This document shows, one piece after another, positions 6,261 through 11,623 of a DNA stretch of 11,623 nt. The notes beneath the pieces are model-generated. The model saw only the letters and a list, made by a program, of their open reading frames with translations, was not told the DNA's origin and searched no databases. Every line of letters begins with the position of its first letter. Positions within the stretch are counted from its first letter, which is position 1. The DNA lies in the NCBI GenBank assembly GCA_023403475.1, contig JAEYEL010000098.1, positions 1-11,623 of the forward strand, given 5' to 3'. Source of the DNA: Actinomycetes bacterium (GTDB lineage: Bacteria > Actinomycetota > Coriobacteriia > Coriobacteriales > Eggerthellaceae). A program made the position numbers and the translations under genes.

Positions 6261-6347
6261 ACGACTGCCGGTCTTCTTGTCGAAGGCGAGGTTCTTGACG
6301 GTTCGTTGGCGCGAGCGAAGAACTGTTAAAAACTATGCTGCGGAATT

Positions 6348-6500
6348 ATGTGCATCGGGGGTGGAATCACCTCTTCTGGAGCAGGCGCCTCCATTGCTAA
6401 TTCGTTCCTGAGCAGCAGTTTGTTCAGTTTGCCGACCATTCTTGCGCTGCTTTTGTTCGTTGCGATTGCCGTTGCATGGAGCTATTTCATGGGGGTTCCC
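6348..6500 (+). pseudogene. Membrane-protein fragment, possibly a DASS/SLC13-type transporter
   Basis: The forward frame begins MCIGGGITSSGAGASIANSF and continues into the hydrophobic LPTILALLLFVAIAVAWSYF, one clear membrane segment. GGG followed by a small-residue helix and a hydrophobic helix recalls the mid-repeat of DASS/SLC13 ion transporters, but the similarity is by eye and short. No ribosome binding site precedes it. After about 6480 the frame overlaps the antisense ATPase pseudogene and loses its character. I treat it as a broken piece, not a working gene. Antisense coincidence is possible. Confidence 0.3.
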
Positions 6501-7810
6501 TCAAGATGGCAGATGCACGCATGCCAGTATGCAGCCATGATTCTGTCTTTCGGAAGCATTTTTGAAAAGGGTATTCGTTCGCGTATCGTGACTTTTCATG
6601 TTTCCTGCGCCGCTTTTATAGTTGTCGACCTTCGGTGAAGGGAGATGCATCTCTTCGCAGGCTATAGTGATTTTGTCCCATCCAGTACCCAGCTCTTCGC
6701 AAATGCCGAAACGGCGCATAATCGAGGCTAGGCGCTGGTTTCTTGATCGAGGAGGATTGTCGATTAACCTCAGCGGTTCTACCAGGGAAGTTCCGGGATT
6801 CGTGAACTCAATCCTACCTTCGAATATCTCTATGAGGGGGCCGTCGCTTGTTGTGGTTAGATCTTGGTGTACAAGCATGTTGGCCACAAGTTCACGTAGG
6901 GCTTCTTTGGGATAGGCTACTTGTTCGCAGTGTAGCGCATCGCCAATAGGCTCTCGCGAGGGGAGGACGGCATGCAGGTATTCGATGGTCTGCTCGAAGC
7001 CGTTGGCGTAACCAGCAGGAGAAACGTGGTCTTTCAAGATCGTGCGACGCCCTGAATCTTCATATCGGATGACTCTAATGGCCTTACGCATAAGCGTGGG
7101 AAAGTCGGACAGCTTTCGTGCGAGCAGGAGACCTCCGAGATTTGTTATCGAAAATCTGCCATCATTTTGCTTCTTAATCAGGGAGTCTTCGCTTAAGTAA
7201 CGAGCGATTTCATCCTCGGTTTGAGGAATCGATGTTTTGAGCAATTCGAAGTATGTTGGGTAGTCAAGTAGCTCGAGAATCCTTTGTAGGGATATGTTTT
7301 CAAGCGTAATTGAGGCTTCGTAATCAGTTTTGGTTATCTTATTCCATACCTCAGCTTCAATGGCTGGATAGCTTTTAAGCGGCTTGGTATGGGAACCCTC
7401 TCTGATGTATGCCACGTGTTCGAAATCGACGGTATGGGAGAATGCTGGGCGAATCGAAAGGACTACTACGCGGTGGCCTTTGCATTTCCCTTCGGTGAAC
7501 TTAAAGGCAGCATTGTCTGTAAGCTGATGATGCAGCCAATTCTCGACCTTTCCTCATTTTTCTCGATTTCCTCATTTCCGCACTTTAATGAACGGTAATC
7601 AAACTTTGTCTCAACGATTTCATGCGTTGCGTCATCTACGCCCCAAATCATATAGGCGCATGAAGCTTCGCGATGTGTGGCCGAATTCGCAAGTGCGCTA
7701 ATGTCGCGGCCAATCATCCCGGGGTCTTTATTGTTTACTTTGAACTCAATCCACTCAAGTTCGGTAGTTGTTTTGACGAGCTCTTCAACGAGCAACCCGG
7801 TGTCATCCAT
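6482..7810 (-). pseudogene. Second AlbA_2 / ATP-binding regulator gene, two frameshifts
   Basis: The ATG at 7810 has AGGAGA just upstream and starts MDDTGLLVEELVKTTTELEW. The AlbA_2 domain follows, with EWIEFKVNN and GRDISALANSATHREASCAYMIWGV. The frame breaks at a 20-bp partial duplication (7541-7560). Removing it joins GNEEIE to NWLHHQLTDNAAFKF in one frame down to 7415 and beyond. The ATP-binding part follows with ALRELVANMLVHQDL, IEIFEGRIEFTNPG and RRFGICEELGTGWDKI. A second break, one extra A at about 6595-6598, is needed to continue as VTIRERIPFSKM to a TAG at 6484-6482. Repaired, it would be about 435 residues, slightly short at the C-terminus. It is a different subfamily from the gene at 241-1680 (ELGTGWDK motif). 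The double lesion argues for a dead gene rather than a sequencing slip. Confidence 0.8.
7541..7578. repeat. Imperfect 20-bp tandem duplication that breaks the ATPase gene
   Basis: tctcgacctttcctcatttt (7541-7560) is followed at once by tctcgatttcctcattt. The second copy fits the ancestral reading frame. The first is the insertion, with an extra cc inside it. Twenty bases shift the frame by two. Confidence 0.75.
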
Positions 7811-8094
7811 AGCATCTCCTATGCCATGGTAATGCCCGTGTCCATTTCCGATCATCATCATAAACGGAAATTGTGAAAGTTGGCATAGGAAATTCGCATT
7901 GAATTGGAAAGTTTGAAAAATTAATCGATGCGCTTTTTGCGATGCTTTGGAGAAGGTGAGTCGAAGTCTCTCTAACGTGAAAGAAAAGGTTGGTGCGGCG
8001 GTAGAAGAGCTTCGCGTTCTTCTACCGATTGATGGAAGGAGTTCTAGGGCGCCCACTGCGCTCGAGCTCTTCGCCAATCTGGTATTTAGCTTCG
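7811..8094. other. Intergenic stretch with one strong hairpin
   Basis: No gene is supported here. The 5' side (7811-7950) is AT-rich and should hold the lost promoter of the ATPase pseudogene, but I see no clear boxes. At 8000-8028 a 12-bp stem (cggtagaagagc / gttcttctaccg, one G-T) with a 5-nt loop lies 67 nt past the stop of the minus-strand gene at 8095. It could stop that transcript, but no T-run follows directly. A forward frame at 7947-8201 is open but lacks a ribosome binding site and runs antisense into the next gene. Confidence 0.5.
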
Positions 8095-8841
8095 CTATTG
8101 GACAACGTGCGTTAGTTGGAATGTGGCCTTTGCGGCGGCGAGAGCTAGGCGGATGCGGTTTTCGCGGTTCAGGGCGGAGGCTTCGGGGTCGTAGTCGATG
8201 ACGGTCACGGGCATGGCGGGGTGGCGACGGGCAAGTTCGTGCAGTGCGCCGCGTGCTCGTATATGACCCTTCAAACAGCCGAAACTTTGCAGATAGATGA
8301 CGTGTTGCGCCCCTTGTTCGGCAAAGCGGTCGAGTTGGGGCAGATAGCGCACATCTTCCGTGTAGAGTAGCGCCGGGTCGGGAAGAACTGCCTCGCAGCC
8401 TTGGCTTTCTATGAAGGCGACAATGTTGTCGTTCATGAATGCGTCGAAGCATAAAAGCGCGTTTCCTACGATGCCGATGCGCGGCTGATCACCGTGTATG
8501 GTCGTGGGCTCGGTGTTCGTCGGCCAAGGTGCGACCCAGCGGATGTTCGGGGCGGTGCCGGTGGCGTGGCGCACGATGGCTGGTAGGGAGTCGAGCAGAC
8601 ATTGTTTGCATACGTAGGGCAGCTCGATGGGTTTGCCGGTGTCGAGTTTGAAATTGACGTTCGGATAGTCTTTGCTTGACCGAGGCTCGCTTGAGAAATC
8701 GCCCGTGTAGTCTTCTGCGGCTCGTGTTGCGACCCCTTCTTCCAAAATGCGGATGACGCGGCCAGCTAGGGCTGATGCGACGAAGCATACGTCGCCGGGC
8801 ACGGTGCGTCCGGCGCAGTCGATGTCGGCTTGTTCTATCAT
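8095..8841 (-). CDS. HgdB-like 2-hydroxyacyl-CoA dehydratase-related protein
   Basis: This 248-residue protein resembles the short activase-partner and HgdB/D-component-like family. Residues 119-215 show the alternating fold typical of that group: RIGIVGNALLCFDAFMNDNI, then IESQGCEAVLPDPALLY, then HVIYLQSFGCLKGH, then PVTVIDYD. Possible iron-sulfur ligands are C9, C19, C78 and C81 (VCKQC) and C189 (SFGC). At 248 residues it is shorter than a catalytic dehydratase subunit (about 380-430), so an accessory role with the activase is more likely than catalysis alone. The ATG at 8841 overlaps the activase stop as TAATG, and GGAGG lies 7 nt upstream. The longer frame starting at 9012 only overlaps the activase out of frame. 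Translational coupling implies stoichiometric production with the activase. The exact substrate cannot be read from sequence. Confidence 0.75.
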   Translation of the reverse strand: MIEQADIDCAGRTVPGDVCFVASALAGRVIRILEEGVATRAAEDYTGDFSSEPRSSKDYPNVNFKLDTGKPIELPYVCKQCLLDSLPAIVRHATGTAPNIRWVAPWPTNTEPTTIHGDQPRIGIVGNALLCFDAFMNDNIVAFIESQGCEAVLPDPALLYTEDVRYLPQLDRFAEQGAQHVIYLQSFGCLKGHIRARGALHELARRHPAMPVTVIDYDPEASALNRENRIRLALAAAKATFQLTHVVQ

Positions 8842-11623
8842 TACTCTGCCTCCAAGGTTTCTGCAAGGGTGCGCAGGCGGATGCGGATATGGGCGGTGTC
8901 GGCGATGTCGTCGATTTTGAGCGAAGTGAAGGGGCGCCCAGCCGATTCTAGCAGGTCGCGTGCTTCCATAAGGCTTACCGCGTCGTAGCCGCATCCGAAC
9001 GACTGCAGGCATACGAGGTCGATTTGCGGGTGCTCGATGGCAATTTGGGCGAGCCTCCTGAAGTGCTTGCCCGGCGTCCAGGGCGCATCGCCTTGGGGCA
9101 GGGTGGTGATGCCGGTAGCGGCGGCGGCTCTTTTGAGGGCGGCTCGCTTGATGATGTCGATTTTCTTCTGCTGTTTGAATACCTCGCGCAAGCCCAGTTG
9201 AGCGAATACGCCGAAGCCCACATCGACCAGTGTTTCGTCAATGCCGTGGAGCATGGCGGGGTCCATATGGTAGGGCCGTCCGCCCAAAATAGCGGCTCGA
9301 TTGCCCGTGCGCTCGCTCCATGCAAGCACCTGCTCGTTTCCGCGCTGCACAGCGTGCTTGAACGATGCCTGCTCTTCCATACCGGCGTCTATGGCGTCAA
9401 GGAGCTCGTTTTTGCTTACGAGGGGCACGCCTTCGCGTTCGGCGAATCGGTTGAGGCTTGCGAGCAGCGTTTCAATATCCTCTTCGGTTTCGCGCATGAT
9501 GGCGGGTGCAGGCCAAACGAGCAGGGGAGAAACAAGCGGGCATGCACCTTCTCGCACCAACGGCGCGCTATCTTCGAGTGCCCAGGCATATTCGCTGGTC
9601 ACAGGACATTTTTCGCCTCGATTGAAGCGCGGCATGAATGCGGCGTGCGCGCCTGCGCGGGCAACGTCGTACAGCCGCATATGCGAAAGCTTCGCGGGGA
9701 AGCAGACGCTTTCCGAAGGGATGGACTCAAGGCCCTCGCGCGCTGCCCCGTTTTCGTTTGCCCGTTGATCGTTCGGGGCTACGATGGAGAAGCCGAGCTG
9801 CGCGAGCAGCGTGTGCCAGAACGGTTTGTTCTCGTATCCCGAAAGCGCGTCGATGTAGCCTATGCGCGCTTGCCCGCGCTTGTCGTTGCCGTCTACGTTG
9901 CCGTAGCGGGCAAGAAGCCGCTGTTCGAGCGCCACGGCGTTCGGCGGCTGCTTGCTATCAGAATGCAGCGCGCGTTTGCCGCCCGCGCCCAATGCGCGCC
10001 CAGCGCCTATTTCGCATGGGCTTGCGGAAACGTCTGTGCCTTCCGAATGTTTCACGTGAAACATTTCGGGTGTTGCTTGGGCGCTAGGTTGCGCTTCGGC
10101 TTTGTTGTGTTGGGCGACGGCTGCGGTTGTGCCGGGCTGTGCGTTGGGTGTGGGATGGACGGCGTGCGAGACGTTGCGCACTTCGTCCACGTGCTCGTAG
10201 GCACGCTCGCAACGGTTTCCGCTGATGAAGCGGTGGCCGCCTTCGAATTCCACTACGGAAAGCGCGCAGGAATTCTCGCAACCTGGGCAGCGAACCGCGA
10301 TGCGCTTCGGGTTGAGCGCCGCAAGCGCCTTCTCGCCGATGAGCGTGCTGTGGGGCTCGGTGGTTTCGGAAAGCCCGTCGGTGTCTTCCGTGTTCTGCTT
10401 TTGCACCCGCATGCGGGCCGTGAGGGCGGCGCCTATGGCTCCCATGAGATGCGCGGTGTCGGGGCGCACGGCTTCCACGCCGCTTACCAGCTCGAATGCG
10501 CGCAGCACGGCATCCGACATGAACGCGCCTCCCTGCACCACCACGCACGGCCCCAGCGTTCCTAGCTGGTTTGCTCCGATGATGCGGAAGAGCGCGTTCT
10601 TCACAACGGAATAGGAAAGGCCGGCGGCAATGTCGCCCGCCGCGACGCCGATCTTTTGAGCATGGCGCACGCGCGAGGTCATGAACACGGTGCACTTGGT
10701 TCCCAGGTCAACCGGTGATTTCGCCCCTATCGCCTCGGCGGCGAACCGATAGGGGGTAAGCCGCAGCGAATAGGCGGTTCCCTCCAGAAACGACCCGCAT
10801 CCGCTCGAACATGCCTCGTTGAGCACGGCGTTCGTCACGCGCCCATCGCGCACCCAGATGGCTTTCATGTCCTGCCCGCCAATGTCGAGCAAAAATGTGA
10901 GGTCGGGGCGGAGCTTTTGCGCTGCCCGCACGTGGGCGAGCGTTTCCACCACGCCGGAATCGATGCCCAGTCCCGCGCGCAGCAGATCTTCTCCGTATCC
11001 AGTTACGGTGGCATGCGCTACGTACACGTAAGGCTCCCTGTTCGCTGCGCGGGGGAGGGCGGCGTAAAAATCGACGAGCATTTCCGAGGTCGTTTTGAGC
11101 GCGTCGCCTTTGGTGGCGTGGTAATCGGAATAGACGAGCCTTCCCGCTTCGTCGAGTGCAGCCAGTTTGACGGCGGTCGAACCGGCGTCGATGCCCACAT
11201 AGACTGGTCCTTTGCAGTCGAACAGTCGCGCTCGCTCCATGTGGGTGCTGTCGTGTCGTTCTTTGAACGCGGCATATTCCGCTTCGCTTGCGAACAAAGG
11301 CGGCAGGCGCACAAGGTCGTTTTCGGGGTCGGCCACCGTCTGCAACTGCTCTTCGAGCGCAGCGAGCGAGATTATTTCACGTGAAACATTTGTTACTATA
11401 TCATGCGACAAAGCGACAATTGTTTCACGTGAAACATCTTCGGTTCTGCCGTGCGGTGATGTGGCGGATTCGGGCACAGCCGCTACGTGCTCGCTCGCGA
11501 TCCATTCTTCCGCGCCTATGATGGCGGCGCCGCGAGCGGTGAACAGGTGGGCGTCGGGCGGCTTGATGCCTTCCTTGTGGGAAATGCCCAGCGCGTTGCG
11601 GAAGCGTCGCACCAGTTCGGGAA
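8841..11623 (-). CDS. Acyl-CoA dehydratase activase (BcrA/BadF/HgdC family) with DUF2229, start outside the window
   Basis: The frame is open to the right edge, so the visible 926 residues are the C-terminal part. Numbering is from the GTG at 11612. The first 35 residues (GISHKEGIKPPDAHLFTARG) match the end of a preceding ASKHA domain, so the whole protein should have two. The second ASKHA domain (137-400) shows GIDAGSTAVKLA (140-151), DIGGQD (243-248), the cluster ligands NEACSSGCG (265-273, C268) and GTKCTVF (304-310, C307), and VVQGGAF. Next come a Cys segment (CPGCENSC, 442-449), a Q/A/P-rich linker (475-575) and DUF2229 (GYIDALSGYENKPFWHTLLA, then SVCFPAKLSH). A final HgdB-like part contains LQSFGCGYDA. 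Family members use ATP to push electrons from a [4Fe-4S] cluster into a dehydratase or reductase, in anaerobes. The linkers contain three parS sites. It forms an operon with the next gene. Confidence 0.9.
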   Translation of the reverse strand, partial: PELVRRFRNALGISHKEGIKPPDAHLFTARGAAIIGAEEWIASEHVAAVPESATSPHGRTEDVSRETIVALSHDIVTNVSREIISLAALEEQLQTVADPENDLVRLPPLFASEAEYAAFKERHDSTHMERARLFDCKGPVYVGIDAGSTAVKLAALDEAGRLVYSDYHATKGDALKTTSEMLVDFYAALPRAANREPYVYVAHATVTGYGEDLLRAGLGIDSGVVETLAHVRAAQKLRPDLTFLLDIGGQDMKAIWVRDGRVTNAVLNEACSSGCGSFLEGTAYSLRLTPYRFAAEAIGAKSPVDLGTKCTVFMTSRVRHAQKIGVAAGDIAAGLSYSVVKNALFRIIGANQLGTLGPCVVVQGGAFMSDAVLRAFELVSGVEAVRPDTAHLMGAIGAALTARMRVQKQNTEDTDGLSETTEPHSTLIGEKALAALNPKRIAVRCPGCENSCALSVVEFEGGHRFISGNRCERAYEHVDEVRNVSHAVHPTPNAQPGTTAAVAQHNKAEAQPSAQATPEMFHVKHSEGTDVSASPCEIGAGRALGAGGKRALHSDSKQPPNAVALEQRLLARYGNVDGNDKRGQARIGYIDALSGYENKPFWHTLLAQLGFSIVAPNDQRANENGAAREGLESIPSESVCFPAKLSHMRLYDVARAGAHAAFMPRFNRGEKCPVTSEYAWALEDSAPLVREGACPLVSPLLVWPAPAIMRETEEDIETLLASLNRFAEREGVPLVSKNELLDAIDAGMEEQASFKHAVQRGNEQVLAWSERTGNRAAILGGRPYHMDPAMLHGIDETLVDVGFGVFAQLGLREVFKQQKKIDIIKRAALKRAAAATGITTLPQGDAPWTPGKHFRRLAQIAIEHPQIDLVCLQSFGCGYDAVSLMEARDLLESAGRPFTSLKIDDIADTAHIRIRLRTLAETLEAE
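10048..10063. promoter_or_regulatory. parS site 1 (perfect consensus)
   Basis: TGTTTCACGTGAAACA, the full 16-bp bacterial parS palindrome, extended to 20 bp by AATG...CATT. In the activase reading frame it encodes MFHVKH in the Q/A/P-rich linker (residues 517-522), where no family conservation would demand it. Confidence 0.93.
11373..11388. promoter_or_regulatory. parS site 2 (one mismatch)
   Basis: TATTTCACGTGAAACA differs from the parS consensus only at position 2. It encodes NVSREI (from residue 75) in the linker between the two activase ASKHA domains. Its centre is 48 bp from site 3. Confidence 0.88.
11421..11436. promoter_or_regulatory. parS site 3 (perfect consensus)
   Basis: TGTTTCACGTGAAACA, identical to site 1. 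It encodes DVSRET (from residue 59) in the inter-domain linker. Sites 2 and 3 read in the same codon phase, while site 1 is in another phase (FHVKH). Confidence 0.93.

Noticed and set aside
7970..7985. Possible fourth, degenerate parS (TCTCTAACGTGAAAGA)
   Set aside because: Only about 12 of 16 positions match and the central palindrome is broken, so it is within chance expectation.
7947..8201. Plus-strand frame of 84 codons containing the 8000-8028 hairpin
   Set aside because: No ribosome binding site, and the second half is antisense to the HgdB-like gene end.
7811..8452. Upstream extension of the second AlbA_2 reading frame
   Set aside because: Low-complexity Arg/Ser/Thr sequence, antisense or intergenic. 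Family similarity starts at the ATG at 7810.
8842..9012. N-terminal extension of the HgdB-like gene
   Set aside because: These 57 Arg/Pro/His-rich codons overlap the activase out of frame. The TAATG start at 8841 with GGAGG is far better.
9024..10565. Long plus-strand open frame (513 codons) opposite the activase
   Set aside because: Antisense shadow of a clearly recognised gene. No domain resemblance and no start signals.

Overview
The window looks like a stretch of a Coriobacteriia-like actinobacterial chromosome, with Eggerthellaceae as my best guess. The reasons are a GC-rich htpG and a very large acyl-CoA dehydratase activase, an initiator tRNA, and a degraded DUF4143 ATPase. This is inference from protein style and composition, with no database search. 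Three ParB-binding (parS) palindromes in the last 1.6 kb suggest the locus lies in the origin-proximal part of the chromosome.

Layout. (1) About 1-2480 is lower in GC and has Firmicutes-like mobile-element character. It holds the tail of an unrecognised gene with a terminator, an AlbA_2/HATPase regulator-like gene on the minus strand, a dead RelB/DinJ antitoxin, and a small SHOCT-like ORF. It abuts the 3' side of a tRNA-fMet, a common integration target. (2) 2588-3330 is regulatory DNA: tRNA-fMet with its terminator and promoter, a 10-bp phased cataaat array, a 14-bp tandem repeat, and the htpG promoter. A near-perfect CIRCE (HrcA operator) overlaps the htpG transcription start, followed by a 240-nt leader made largely of degenerate decamers. 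(3) htpG (Hsp90) is intact and followed by a strong terminator. (4) 5420-8094 is a graveyard: tandem repeats, a DUF4143 ATPase that lost its core but kept promoter and both ends, a tyrosine-integrase fragment, a transporter-like fragment, and a second AlbA_2-type ATPase gene broken by a 20-bp duplication and a 1-nt insertion. (5) 8095-11623, minus strand, is a translationally coupled pair: a long activase running off the right edge and a small HgdB-like partner, joined by TAATG.

How parts work together. htpG is probably repressed by HrcA and released on heat or protein stress. The activase pair probably supplies ATP-driven low-potential electrons to a 2-hydroxyacyl-CoA dehydratase-type or related reductive reaction. 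Its non-conserved linkers also carry the three parS sites, so the gene may double as a chromosome-segregation loading zone. The clearest points for a second look are these coding parS sites, the CIRCE plus decamer leader of htpG, and the missed antitoxin remnant. I saw no convincing wholly new multi-gene system.
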